Assembly (NCBI GenBank): GCA_944376295.1
Contig: CALWCE010000003.1
Span: 135,528-199,527 of the forward strand
Direction: 5' to 3'
Length of the DNA stretch: 64,000 nucleotides
From: an uncultured Clostridia bacterium
GTDB taxonomy: Bacteria; Bacillota; Clostridia; Christensenellales; Borkfalkiaceae
Of the stretch, positions 51,283 through 60,306 are shown one piece after another. Numbering within the stretch: the first letter of the stretch is position 1; each line of letters starts with the position of its first letter. The notes under the pieces are model-generated. The model did not search any database, was not told the DNA's origin, and saw only the letters and a program-made list of their open reading frames with translations. The translations under genes were made by a program, and so were the position numbers.

Positions 51283-52500
51283 ATGGCAAGATTTACGTTA
51301 CCGAGAGACCTTTATCACGGAAAGGGTTCTCTCGAGACCCTCAAGACGCTTGAGGGCAAGAAGGCAATGGTGTGCGTGGGCGGCGGCTCGATGAAGCGCT
51401 TCGGCTTCCTCGACCGTGCCGTTTCCTACCTCAAAGAGGCGGGCATGGAAGTCGAGCTCTTCGAAGGCATCGAAGCCGATCCTTCCGTCGAGACCGTCAT
51501 GCGCGGCGCCGCTGCGATGGAGAAGTTCCAGCCCGACTGGATCGTCGCAATGGGCGGCGGTTCGCCCATCGACGCTGCGAAGGCAATGTGGATCAAGTAC
51601 GAGTATCCCGACATCACGTTCGAGGATATGTGCAAGGTCTTCGGCATTCCCAAGCTCCGCAAGAAGGCAAAGTTCTGCGCCATCCCTTCGACTTCGGGTA
51701 CCGCGACGGAAGTCACGGCTTTTTCCATCATCACCGATTATCAGAAGGGCATCAAGTATCCCATCGCGGACTTTGAGATCACGCCCGATATCGCCATCGT
51801 CGATCCCGACCTTGCCGAGACGATGCCCAAAAAGCTCGTCGCGCATACCGGTATGGATGCAATGACGCACGCGATCGAAGCTTATGTTTCGACGGCGAAC
51901 TGCGACTTCACCGATCCTCTTGCGATCCACGCGATCGAGATGATCCAGAAGGACCTCATCCCTTCCTACAACGGCGATATGGAAGCGCGCGATAAGATGC
52001 ACAATGCACAGTGCCTTGCGGGTCAGGCGTTCTCCAACGCGCTGCTCGGCATCGTCCACTCCATGGCGCACAAGACGGGCGCAGCCTTTGCAGACTACGG
52101 CGCGCACATCATCCACGGCGCGGCGAATGCAATGTATTTGCCTAAGGTCATCGCCTACAACGCCAAGGATGAGACGGCGAAGAAGCGCTACGGCGTCATC
52201 GCCGACTATATGCATCTCGGCGGCGCGAACGACGATGAGAAGGTCGCTCTCCTCATCAAGACGCTGCGCGACATGAACGACGCGCTCAACATCCCTCACT
52301 GCATCAAGAATTACGGTGCGGACAGCTATCCCTGCGAGCAGGGCTTCGTGCCCGAGGACGTGTTCCTTGCACGCCTTCCCGAGATCGCCAAGAACGCGAT
52401 CGGCGACGCTTGCACGGGTTCCAATCCCCGTATCCCCACGCAGGAAGAGATGGAAAAGCTCCTCAAGTGCTGCTACTACGACACCGAGGTCGACTTCTAA
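51283..52500 (+). CDS. Iron-containing alcohol dehydrogenase
   Basis: A 405-residue Fe-dependent (class III) alcohol dehydrogenase. The nucleotide-binding motif GGGSPIDAAKAMW is near residue 100, the metal ligands lie in HTGMDAMTHAIEAYVS and HSMAHKTGA plus GAANAMYLP further on. It most resembles fermentative ethanol/butanol dehydrogenases and the C-terminal half of AdhE, so it probably recycles NADH by reducing an aldehyde; lactaldehyde from rhamnose breakdown would be one locally relevant substrate, but that is only an inference. The ATG at 51283 follows a GGGGGT site and a 50-base leader. Codon use is strongly biased, in line with high expression. Confidence 0.95.
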   Translation: MARFTLPRDLYHGKGSLETLKTLEGKKAMVCVGGGSMKRFGFLDRAVSYLKEAGMEVELFEGIEADPSVETVMRGAAAMEKFQPDWIVAMGGGSPIDAAKAMWIKYEYPDITFEDMCKVFGIPKLRKKAKFCAIPSTSGTATEVTAFSIITDYQKGIKYPIADFEITPDIAIVDPDLAETMPKKLVAHTGMDAMTHAIEAYVSTANCDFTDPLAIHAIEMIQKDLIPSYNGDMEARDKMHNAQCLAGQAFSNALLGIVHSMAHKTGAAFADYGAHIIHGAANAMYLPKVIAYNAKDETAKKRYGVIADYMHLGGANDDEKVALLIKTLRDMNDALNIPHCIKNYGADSYPCEQGFVPEDVFLARLPEIAKNAIGDACTGSNPRIPTQEEMEKLLKCCYYDTEVDF

Positions 52501-52519
52501 GTTTTTCCGTGAATGCGAT

Positions 52520-52553
52520 GAGCCCCGCGGCTTTTGCCGCGGGGCTCCTTTTG
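52520..52553 (+). terminator. Intrinsic terminator of the alcohol dehydrogenase gene
   Basis: Perfect 12-bp stem GAGCCCCGCGGC / GCCGCGGGGCTC with a TTTT loop, followed by CTTTTG. Confidence 0.9.
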
Positions 52554-52569
52554 TATGGCGCACGCTTTC

Positions 52570-53964
52570 TTACAGCGTCTTTCTGAATTTGCGTTCCTTT
52601 CTGAGATAGAGCGGGATGGTGACGGCGAAGGAGAGAAGGGCAAGCGCTCCGAACGCTCCGCCGAGGCTGAGGAAGAGGATGGTGTTTGTGAAGTCATCCT
52701 GCTCAAAGAGGGAGGGACCGAATGCGGCTTCGACATAGAGTTCGCCCTCCCTGCCTGTTTCCGAAACTTCGATATATTTGAGTTCGCCCTGCCATCTGTA
52801 GTCATAGGCATAGAATTCGGCGATGTTTCCTTCTTCGCTCGCGGCGCGGTATTTGTAGATGGTGACGAGGGTGCCGTCCGCCGTCTCCTGCGTGCGGTAA
52901 TATCCCAGCCATTCTTCGGGGAAAGAGGGGAAGAGATAGACGGCTTCGAATTTGCCCGTCTCATTCTCGCTTTCGGGCTGCTCTTCCGAAACAAGGGTGT
53001 ATTCGCCGTTTTCAAAAGGGCTGTTTTGGCTGAGCGTTGCTCTTTCCCTGAACGTAAAGGTGTACGTCGTTTGCAGTACGACGTCCGTCTCGCTTGACGC
53101 GGGGATGGCGAGGAAGATCAGCGAAAGCGCCAAAAGGACGGCAAAGGGCAGGACGATGAGGAGCGGGATGCGCTTTGCTCGCCAAACGGACAGCGTGTTT
53201 TGGCGCATGAGGGCGGTGAATGCTCCGCTTTGTTCGTCGGACGCCCGATCGACGGCGGCGAGCAGGCGCTTCTTCTGAACGCGCAGCAGGACGGGATAGC
53301 CGATGAGAAAGGTAAGCGCCGCCGCGCCCAGCGCAAAGAGGAGCTGGAGAAGGAGGGTTTCCCCTTCGAAGAGAAGACCCGCTTCGGCAGGGACAAAGGC
53401 GTGCGGAAGATCGAAGCCGAAGACGGCGATGTTCGCAAAGACGAGCCAAAAGAGCGCCTTATCGAGCGAGAGGGAAAAGCGGAGCGCGGGCTCGCTCTCC
53501 CATGGATCGCCCGCCTGGAAGCGGCGGATGCAGGTGACCGCCGTGATGACGGACGCCGCGTGGAAGATGAGCCCGAGGAAGAATGCGAGCAGGCTCTTGA
53601 GCGCCGCGTAGCCGACGATGGACGTGAGCAGGAAGGCAAGACCCGCAAGCCCGCCCGCGATCCACGAGAGCGTGAAGAGGTTGGTTTTCTGCCGTTGCAG
53701 CAGGCGTTCCGTCGCCTTTTTGCGCTTTGACGGGGAGGGCGTTTCCTCCGCGCCGAGCCTTCTTCCGTGGATGATCTCGTCGCATGTCACGCCGTAAAGT
53801 TCTGCAAGCACGGGGAGCATGGAGATGTCGGGGCAGGAAGCGCCCGTCTCCCAGCTCGACACCGTCTTATTGGAGACGCCGAGGGTATCCGCGACCTCCT
53901 GCTGGGTGTATCCTTTTGATTTTCTGAGGGCGGCAAGAAATTCGCCCATCCGGTTGTTTTCCAT
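52570..53964 (-). CDS. XRE-type HTH regulator fused to a membrane domain
   Basis: A 464-residue protein. Residues 5-65 are a Cro/C1-type HTH (FLAALRKSKGYTQQEVADTL, VSNKTVSSWETGASCPDISM). From about residue 95 there are several hydrophobic segments: four between residues 95 and 215, one near 270, and one near the C terminus (ILFLSLGGAFGALALLSFAV). A hydrophilic segment of about 140 residues lies before the last, probably outside the cell. This architecture suggests a membrane-bound one-component regulator that senses an envelope signal. An AAGGAGAA site precedes the ATG at 53964; an in-frame upstream extension to 54021 lacks one. Target genes are unknown. Confidence 0.85.
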   Translation of the reverse strand: MENNRMGEFLAALRKSKGYTQQEVADTLGVSNKTVSSWETGASCPDISMLPVLAELYGVTCDEIIHGRRLGAEETPSPSKRKKATERLLQRQKTNLFTLSWIAGGLAGLAFLLTSIVGYAALKSLLAFFLGLIFHAASVITAVTCIRRFQAGDPWESEPALRFSLSLDKALFWLVFANIAVFGFDLPHAFVPAEAGLLFEGETLLLQLLFALGAAALTFLIGYPVLLRVQKKRLLAAVDRASDEQSGAFTALMRQNTLSVWRAKRIPLLIVLPFAVLLALSLIFLAIPASSETDVVLQTTYTFTFRERATLSQNSPFENGEYTLVSEEQPESENETGKFEAVYLFPSFPEEWLGYYRTQETADGTLVTIYKYRAASEEGNIAEFYAYDYRWQGELKYIEVSETGREGELYVEAAFGPSLFEQDDFTNTILFLSLGGAFGALALLSFAVTIPLYLRKERKFRKTL

Positions 53965-54099
53965 TGTTTCTCCTTTCCGATCGGTCGCCTTGATTGTACC
54001 ATACCCTGGAGAAAAATTCAATGCCGAACGGGGCGAAATCGCTCCAAGCTCCTTGGAATGGCTCCGAAATCGGGAGGAAGCGGACTAGGGAAACGGGAT

Positions 54100-54666
54100 T
54101 CAGCGCCTGTCGACTGCAACAATTTCCATTGTTTCCGAATTGAGTGTAATGACGTATTTGGGCAAACGGCAGAGATAGAGATGGGCGCTCGAGTTGCTTA
54201 AAGCGCCGCCGTCATAGACTTTGTCTGCGGAGGTAAGTGCTTCCCTCAGATAGGGAATGAGTTCTTCCTCTGTAAGGCGCAGCTTTCGTATTAGTCTTTT
54301 TGCAAGCTTGGGCGAGATCGAAAGTGATTTCGCATGCTGTAAAAGATAAGTGCGGAGGATTTTCTCCTCTTCTTTTTCCCACGCATGGAGAAGTTCCAGC
54401 GTTTTATGCAGCTGTGCGTATGGAACATACAGCCGCTCGTTTTCAAGCGGAAGCGCGAGCTGAGAGCGAAAACCGTCACCGTATGGTACGCCGATCGCTT
54501 GAATGCCGTATCTTGCAAGATCTTCTTTGCGTTGAGCTGCCTGACTTTTTTTGCATTCCGTCACAAGGCAGTAGTCGTCATCTTTGACGGGGCGCAGTTT
54601 TTTGCTGCCGCACAGTGGGCAGCGGGAATCATTTGTCGCGCATGAACAATTTTCACAGTATTTCAT
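54100..54666 (-). CDS. Zinc-ribbon protein of unknown function
   Basis: A 188-residue protein. It begins with a four-Cys zinc ribbon (CENC at residues 4-7, CPLC at 16-19), followed by a small alpha/beta part with a YCLVTECKK and GVPYGDGF segment, and a helical, charged region (about 95-150). The remainder is not a recognised family. It might bind nucleic acid or a partner protein through the ribbon. It is a single gene between the XRE regulator and a divergent beta-helix gene. Confidence 0.65.
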   Translation of the reverse strand: MKYCENCSCATNDSRCPLCGSKKLRPVKDDDYCLVTECKKSQAAQRKEDLARYGIQAIGVPYGDGFRSQLALPLENERLYVPYAQLHKTLELLHAWEKEEEKILRTYLLQHAKSLSISPKLAKRLIRKLRLTEEELIPYLREALTSADKVYDGGALSNSSAHLYLCRLPKYVITLNSETMEIVAVDRR

Positions 54667-54776
54667 GATCTCACCTCTGCGTTCATGCTATCATACCCAT
54701 GTCTGTTTGTCAAGCCGGGAAGGTCGTGCTCTTTTCGGCGGAGGCTATTTTTTGCGCGAGGCTCATACAATATGAT

Positions 54777-55454
54777 ATGGAAAATGATATGGATATTTCG
54801 GGAAGAGGGTTTACAAGCGAGCTGTTCGCCCTTCGGGGGGCGGCGGGGGAGTATCTGTCCGCGTTCTGCGATCCGTGGGAAGCGCTCGAGGGCATCGAGA
54901 AATGGCTTTGGGCATTGGGCGGGGCGCTTTCGGGGGAATTTCGGGAACTTTCCCGCGGCGTGTGGGTACATGAAAGGGCGAAGATCGCCGAAAGCGCTGC
55001 TCTCGCGCCGCCCTGCATCGTCTGCGCGGGGGCGGAGGTGCGCCAAAATGCTTTTGTGCGCGGCAGGGCGTATGTGGGGGAGGGCTGCGTCGTCGGCAAT
55101 GCGACGGAGCTCAAAAACGTCATCTTATTGGACGGGGCGAAACTGCCGCACTTCAATTACGCGGGCGACAGCATCGTGGGGGATGCCCATCTCGGCGCGG
55201 GGGTCATCCTCTCCAATGTGCGCGCGGACCGCATGCCCGTCACCGTGCGCCTTCCGCATGCCGCCATCCCCACAGGCAGAAAGAAGCTGGGCGCGATGGT
55301 GGGGGACGGCGCGGAGGTCGGCTGCCAGTGCGTTCTCAACCCCGGCACGGTGATGGGAAGAAATTCGCGCGCGGAACCGCTCTCTTCCGTGCGGGGGTAT
55401 GTTCCCCCTGCCTATCTTTATAAAAAGGACGGCTCCCTTGTGCCGCTGCTCTAA
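54777..55454 (+). CDS. Left-handed beta-helix (hexapeptide repeat) protein, nucleotidyltransferase-associated type
   Basis: A 225-residue protein. After 60 residues of unclear fold it shows imperfect hexapeptide repeats (VWVHERAKIAESAALAPPCI, VCAGAEVRQNAFVRGRAYVG, then IVGDAHLGAGVILSNVRADR and VGDGAEVGCQCVLNPGTVMG), as in the C-terminal domains of GlmU-like sugar-1-phosphate uridylyl/acyltransferases. The nucleotidyltransferase domain is missing. It could be a stand-alone acyltransferase or a partner of a separate pyrophosphorylase. The start is uncertain (54699 and 54789 are in frame), since no clear ribosome site is seen. Confidence 0.72.
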   Translation: MENDMDISGRGFTSELFALRGAAGEYLSAFCDPWEALEGIEKWLWALGGALSGEFRELSRGVWVHERAKIAESAALAPPCIVCAGAEVRQNAFVRGRAYVGEGCVVGNATELKNVILLDGAKLPHFNYAGDSIVGDAHLGAGVILSNVRADRMPVTVRLPHAAIPTGRKKLGAMVGDGAEVGCQCVLNPGTVMGRNSRAEPLSSVRGYVPPAYLYKKDGSLVPLL

Positions 55455-55523
55455 AAAGCCTTTCATCATAATGCGCTCTCTTTCGACATACAATGTGTCA
55501 ATACCGGAAGGGGGTACAAGTTG

Positions 55524-55838
55524 ATGTGGGACTATATGCGCGAGCGTGCCGTGCGGTGCGGGGAGTATATCGCAAAGACGGGCTGCACGGTGCGCGCGTG
55601 CGCGGCGCATTTTGGCGTGAGCAAATCGACGGTACATAAGGACGTGACGGAGCGGCTTTTCTATCTCGAACCCGCCCTTTGGCGGCGCGTGCAGAAGGTG
55701 TTGAAAGTCAACCTTTCGGAGCGGCATCTGCGCGGGGGCAGGGCGACGCAGCTCAAATACGAAAACATGGAAAAGGGAAGAGGGGAGAAAAACGCACGCG
55801 AAATAGCAGGCTTGGCGCATGCCTCCGCCCGAAAATGA
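55524..55838 (+). CDS. spoIIID: Sporulation transcription regulator SpoIIID
   Basis: A 104-residue protein matching SpoIIID: RAVRCGEYIAKTGCTVRACA, then the HTH FGVSKSTVHKDVTERL and the basic region LWRRVQKVLKVNLSERHLRG that ends RGGRATQLKY. SpoIIID acts in the mother cell during sporulation. The C-terminal tail is about 10 residues longer than in Bacillus. A GGAAGGGGGT site sits before the ATG at 55524 (a TTG at 55521 is in frame). This gene is the main sign that the host can form endospores. Confidence 0.93.
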   Translation: MWDYMRERAVRCGEYIAKTGCTVRACAAHFGVSKSTVHKDVTERLFYLEPALWRRVQKVLKVNLSERHLRGGRATQLKYENMEKGRGEKNAREIAGLAHASARK

Positions 55839-55854
55839 ACATTTTGTGAAATAC

Positions 55855-55883
55855 TTGATATTGCCGCAGGAATGTGATATAAT
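55855..55883 (+). promoter_or_regulatory. Promoter of the dehydratase activase gene
   Basis: -35 TTGATA (55855-55860), 17-bp spacer, -10 TATAAT (55878-55883), 43 bases before the ATG. Confidence 0.82.
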
Positions 55884-55925
55884 ACGTATGGATAAATTTA
55901 CAAAATTTCTTACGGTCAAGATACT

Positions 55926-58871
55926 ATGGCAAAATTGCTCGGCATCGACGTCGGTTCTACGACGGTCAAGGTATGCGTCATCGACGAAGGGGGGAACATC
56001 CTCTCTTCCACTTACGAAAGGCACTTCTCCAAGGTCAAGGAGTGCGTTTTAGAGGAACTTAAAAAGCTTGGCGACCCCGACGGGGAATACAAGGCGTGCA
56101 TCACGGGCTCTGCGGGGCTCGGGCTTGCGCAGCGCGGGGAGATCGGCTTCGTGCAGGAGGTGCAGTCCGCCTTCGGCGCCATCCGAAGATTTTACCCTCA
56201 GGCGGACGCCGCCGTGGAGCTGGGCGGAGAGGATGCCAAGATCATCTTCATCACGGGCGGCACAGAACAGCGCATGAACGGCAGCTGCGCGGGCGGCACT
56301 GGCGCGTTCATCGACCAGATGGCGACTCTTCTCAACGTCTCCGTGGGGGAGCTGGATGAGCTCGCCTTAAAGGCGGAGCGCGTCTATCCCATCGCTTCCC
56401 GCTGCGGCGTGTTCGCAAAATCGGATATCCAGCCCCTTCTCAATCAGGGGGCGAGCAAAGCGGATATCGCCGCTTCCATCTTGCAGGCGGTCGTCGATCA
56501 GACGGTCGCGGGGCTTGCGCAGGGGCGCAGGATCAAGGGCACGGTGCTCTTTTTGGGCGGGCCTCTATACTTTTTGAAAGGACTGAGAAAGGCGTTTCAA
56601 GAGACGTTGAAGCTCGACGACGAGCACGCCATCTTTCCCGACAATGCGCCCTGCTTCATGTCGGTCGGCGCGGCACTCTACGCGGAAGGGGAGAAAGCGG
56701 AAAAGCTCTCCGCTATCATGGAGCGCATCGAAAACGCCAAGTTCGGAAGCGGCATCACGGTGGGTGAACCGCTCTTTGCCTCCCGCAAGGAGTACGACGA
56801 ATTCATCATGCGCCACATGCGCAGCGATCTTTCCTTCGAGGACATCCATTCCTACCGCGGGGACGCGTATCTCGGCATCGACTCGGGCTCGACGACGACC
56901 AAGCTCATGCTCATCACGCCCGAGTGTAAAATTTTATATTCGCACTATCAGTCCAACAACGGCCAGCCGCTCGATATCGTCGTCAACAAGTTAAAAGAGC
57001 TCTACTGGCTGATGGGCGACAGGATCGTCATCCGCGGCGCGTGCGTCACGGGATACGGCGAGGATATGATGCGAGCGGCGCTCAAGATCGATTTCGGAGT
57101 CGTTGAGACGATGGCGCACTTCAAGGCGGCGCTCTACTTCAATCCCGACGTCGACTTTATCATCGACATCGGCGGGCAGGACATCAAGTGTTTCAAGGTG
57201 AAGAACCGCGTCATCGACTCCATCATGCTCAACGAGGCGTGTTCCTCGGGCTGCGGCTCCTTCATCCAGACGTTCGCAAAGGCGATGGGGATGGAGATCG
57301 AAGAATTCTCCCGCCTCGGGCTGTTTGCGCGGCATCCCGTCGAACTCGGTTCGCGCTGCACGGTGTTCATGAACAGCTCTGTCAAGCAGGCGCAGAAGGA
57401 GGGCGCGACCGTCGAAGATATTTCGGCGGGGCTCTCTTCTTCCATCGTCAAGAATGCGATCTATAAAGTCATCCGTGCGCGGACGCCCGAAGAGCTCGGC
57501 GAGCACATCGTCGTGCAGGGCGGCACCTTCTTGAACGACGCCGTGTTGCGCTCCTTTGAAAAGGAGACGGGTAAAGAGGTCGTCCGTCCCGCCATCGCGG
57601 GGCTGATGGGCGCGTTCGGCGCCGCGCTCTATGCCAAGGAGAGTACGAGGAAAGATACGCTTATAAGTTTGCTCGCAACGCCCGCCGAGCTCGACCGCTT
57701 CGGCTATTCGTCGCGCTCCGTCATGTGCAAGGGCTGCACGTCGCACTGCTCCGTCAATATTCTCACGTTCTCGGACGGCCGCCGCTTTGTTTCGGGCAAC
57801 AAGTGCGAGCGCGGCGCGGGGCTCCCGAGGCCCAAGAACGTGCCCGACATCTATACATATAAGTATGAAAAGCTGCTCGCCCTTCCTTCCGGGCTTCCCG
57901 GAAAGCGCGGGAAGGTGGGGCTTCCGCTGCAGCTTGTGATGTATGAACAGCTCCCGCTCTGGACGAGCTTTTTCGAAACTTGTGGGTTTGAAGTCGTGCT
58001 CTCCGAAAAAAGTTCGCGCGAGCTCTACTTCAAGGGTCAGCACACCGTCGCGAGCGACACGGCGTGCTATCCCGCCAAGCTCATGCACGGGCATATCGAA
58101 AGCCTGCTCAACATGGGCGTCGACTTCATCTTCTATCCTTCCGAGAGTTACAATCTCGACGAGCATGATTCGGCCAACCACTACAACTGCCCCGTGGTGG
58201 CGTATTACGGGGAGCTCTTAAAAGCCAACAACGAGCGGCTGAATGAAGACAACTTCGTGATGCCGTATGTCGACCTCAACGAAGAGAAGAGCGCCGTACA
58301 TACGCTCACCCGTGCATTGAAGAAATACAAGGTGCCCGCCTCCCTCGTGCGAAAGGGGCTGCGCGAAGGCAAGCGGCGCATGGAGGAGTTCCATCAAGGC
58401 ATCGTCGAGCGCGGCAGGAGCATTCTGGCGGATGCCGAGCGCGAAGGGCGGCATGTCATCGTGCTCGCGGGCAGGCCCTATCACACCGACCCCGAGATCA
58501 ACCACGGCATCGACAAGCTTTTGACGAGCCTCGGCATCGCCGTGCTTTCCGAAGATTCCGTCTTCGAAGAAGGGGAGCTCGTCAAGGTCAACGTGCTCGA
58601 CCAGTGGACGTACCACGCCCGCCTCTACCGCGCGGCGGAGTTCGTCACGCGGCACGAAAACGTCGATCTCGTGCAGCTCGTCTCCTTCGGGTGCGGCATC
58701 GACGCCGTCACGACGGACGAAGTAAGGCACATCCTCGAAAGCCGCGGGAAGCTTTATACGCAGATCAAGATCGATGAGATCAACAACCTCGGCGTCGTGA
58801 AGATAAGATTGCGGTCGCTGCTCGCTGCCATCGAGGAGCAGAAAGCGGAACGCGAGAGGGACAAGGCATGA
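55926..58871 (+). CDS. 2-hydroxyacyl-CoA dehydratase activase-related protein (double BadF/BcrA ATPase plus DUF2229)
   Basis: A 981-residue protein with two ASKHA-type ATPase modules: GIDVGSTTVKVCVIDEGG at residue 5 and GIDSGSTTTKLMLITPE near 320, each followed by a Cys-containing loop (CAGGTGAFIDQMA and CSSGCGSFIQTFA) that could bridge a [4Fe-4S] cluster. From about residue 585 on is a DUF2229 region with several Cys (MCKGCTSHCSVN). In many Clostridia the homologue is one protein of about 1,400 residues; here it stops early and the rest is the next gene, which overlaps by four bases. Such proteins couple ATP hydrolysis to low-potential electron transfer; the substrate is unknown. Confidence 0.92.
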   Translation: MAKLLGIDVGSTTVKVCVIDEGGNILSSTYERHFSKVKECVLEELKKLGDPDGEYKACITGSAGLGLAQRGEIGFVQEVQSAFGAIRRFYPQADAAVELGGEDAKIIFITGGTEQRMNGSCAGGTGAFIDQMATLLNVSVGELDELALKAERVYPIASRCGVFAKSDIQPLLNQGASKADIAASILQAVVDQTVAGLAQGRRIKGTVLFLGGPLYFLKGLRKAFQETLKLDDEHAIFPDNAPCFMSVGAALYAEGEKAEKLSAIMERIENAKFGSGITVGEPLFASRKEYDEFIMRHMRSDLSFEDIHSYRGDAYLGIDSGSTTTKLMLITPECKILYSHYQSNNGQPLDIVVNKLKELYWLMGDRIVIRGACVTGYGEDMMRAALKIDFGVVETMAHFKAALYFNPDVDFIIDIGGQDIKCFKVKNRVIDSIMLNEACSSGCGSFIQTFAKAMGMEIEEFSRLGLFARHPVELGSRCTVFMNSSVKQAQKEGATVEDISAGLSSSIVKNAIYKVIRARTPEELGEHIVVQGGTFLNDAVLRSFEKETGKEVVRPAIAGLMGAFGAALYAKESTRKDTLISLLATPAELDRFGYSSRSVMCKGCTSHCSVNILTFSDGRRFVSGNKCERGAGLPRPKNVPDIYTYKYEKLLALPSGLPGKRGKVGLPLQLVMYEQLPLWTSFFETCGFEVVLSEKSSRELYFKGQHTVASDTACYPAKLMHGHIESLLNMGVDFIFYPSESYNLDEHDSANHYNCPVVAYYGELLKANNERLNEDNFVMPYVDLNEEKSAVHTLTRALKKYKVPASLVRKGLREGKRRMEEFHQGIVERGRSILADAEREGRHVIVLAGRPYHTDPEINHGIDKLLTSLGIAVLSEDSVFEEGELVKVNVLDQWTYHARLYRAAEFVTRHENVDLVQLVSFGCGIDAVTTDEVRHILESRGKLYTQIKIDEINNLGVVKIRLRSLLAAIEEQKAERERDKA

Positions 58872-60160
58872 AGAAGCAAGAAGAGACAAGACCCGTCGTC
58901 GATTTCACCGACGACTATCCCAGATTTACCCCCGCCATGAAGGCGACGCACACCATCCTCATCCCCGATATGCTCCCGTGGCATTTCGATCTTCTCGTCC
59001 ACGTCATGCGCCTCAGAGGCTATAAAGTGGAAGTTCTGAAAAACGAGGGGCGCGCCGTCATCGACGAGGGCTTAAAGCACGTCCACAACGACGCCTGCTA
59101 TCCCGCGCTCTGCGTCATCGGGCAATACCTCGACGCTTTGAAGAGCGGCAAGTACGACCCCAAGCATACGGCAGTCATGATCACGCAGTCGGGCGGCGGG
59201 TGCCGCGCGAGCAACTATATCCCGCTCATCCGCAAGGCGCTGAAGGCGGAATTTCCCGAAGTCCCCGTGCTTTCTTTGAACTTTGCGGGGCTTGAGAAGG
59301 GGAACGGGCTGGAGATCACGCTCGGATTTTTGCTGGAGCTCGCCTATGCCATCTTCTACGGCGATCTCATCATGAGCGCCTTCGATCAGACGAAGCCCTA
59401 TGAAAGGGAGGAGGGCGCCGCCGCCAAGGCGCGCGAGGAGTGCGTGAAGTATATCCGCTCCGCCTTCGACAAGAAGAGCTATTCTAAGTACACACGCAAC
59501 GTGAAGTACATTCTCAATGCGTTTGAGAAGGTGCCCGTCAAGCTCGAGCCCAAAGTCAAAGTGGGCATCGTGGGGGAGATCTACGTCAAGTATTCCCCCT
59601 TGGGCAATTCGCATCTTGAAGATTTCCTGCTTTCCGAGGGTTGCGAGCCCGTCGTGCCCGCCCTCATGGACTTCATCTTGTACTGCGTCGTCAATAATCT
59701 CAACGACGCCAAGTTCTACGGCAGAAGGAGCACGGCGACCCCGCTCTTTGCGCTTGCCTACCGCTGGCTGCTTGCAAAACAGAGGAAGCTCATCCGCCTC
59801 ACGAAGAAATACAGCCGCTTCGAGCCCGTGCACGACTTCGAACATCTGAGGAAGTGCGCCGATCTTGTCATGGACCAAGGGGTGAAGATGGGGGAAGGGT
59901 GGCTCATCCCCGCCGAGATGGCGGCGCTCGCCGAGACGGGAACGGAGAACATCGTCTGCGCGCAGCCCTTCGGTTGTCTGCCCAACCATATCGCGGGCAA
60001 GGGCGCGGTGCGTACCTTAAAGAAACTGTTTGAAAACGAGAACATCGTGCCCGTCGACTACGACCCTTCGGCAACGCGCGTCAATCAGGAGAACAGGATC
60101 AAACTCATGCTCGCGACCGCGAGAGAAAATTATGGACGAATAAAAAATCAAGAAAAATAA
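58868..60160 (+). CDS. 2-hydroxyacyl-CoA dehydratase-like protein
   Basis: A 430-residue protein of the 2-hydroxyglutaryl-CoA dehydratase D-component family, corresponding to the C-terminal third of the long activase-dehydratase fusions. Cys-containing motifs (HVHNDACYPALCVIGQYL, QSGGGCRASNY, CAQPFGCLPNHI) are candidate ligands of an iron-sulfur cluster. The start overlaps the upstream gene by four bases (ATGA), so the two products are surely made together and probably form one complex. Which substrate, if any, they reduce or dehydrate is not known. A terminator follows at 60218. Confidence 0.92.
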   Translation: MKKQEETRPVVDFTDDYPRFTPAMKATHTILIPDMLPWHFDLLVHVMRLRGYKVEVLKNEGRAVIDEGLKHVHNDACYPALCVIGQYLDALKSGKYDPKHTAVMITQSGGGCRASNYIPLIRKALKAEFPEVPVLSLNFAGLEKGNGLEITLGFLLELAYAIFYGDLIMSAFDQTKPYEREEGAAAKAREECVKYIRSAFDKKSYSKYTRNVKYILNAFEKVPVKLEPKVKVGIVGEIYVKYSPLGNSHLEDFLLSEGCEPVVPALMDFILYCVVNNLNDAKFYGRRSTATPLFALAYRWLLAKQRKLIRLTKKYSRFEPVHDFEHLRKCADLVMDQGVKMGEGWLIPAEMAALAETGTENIVCAQPFGCLPNHIAGKGAVRTLKKLFENENIVPVDYDPSATRVNQENRIKLMLATARENYGRIKNQEK

Positions 60161-60217
60161 CGATCGCATATCCCTAATTTGATGAAAAATCATTGCAAAA
60201 CTCTTTGAATTAAGTCT

Positions 60218-60256
60218 AAAAACTGTGGTTTGTGTTGTGCATGCCGCAGTTTTTTT
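60218..60256 (+). terminator. Intrinsic terminator of the activase/dehydratase operon
   Basis: 11-bp stem AAAAACTGTGG / CCGCAGTTTTT (one G-U pair) with a 15-base loop; the T-run continues to 60256. Confidence 0.82.
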
Positions 60257-60306
60257 GCTTTGAGAAAAATATATAATTTTACGAGCATAAATTATGGACT
60301 AATAAT

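Noticed and set aside
54777-55454. Full GlmU-type bifunctional enzyme
   Set aside because: Only hexapeptide repeats are present; there is no nucleotidyltransferase domain with its G-x-GTRM motif.
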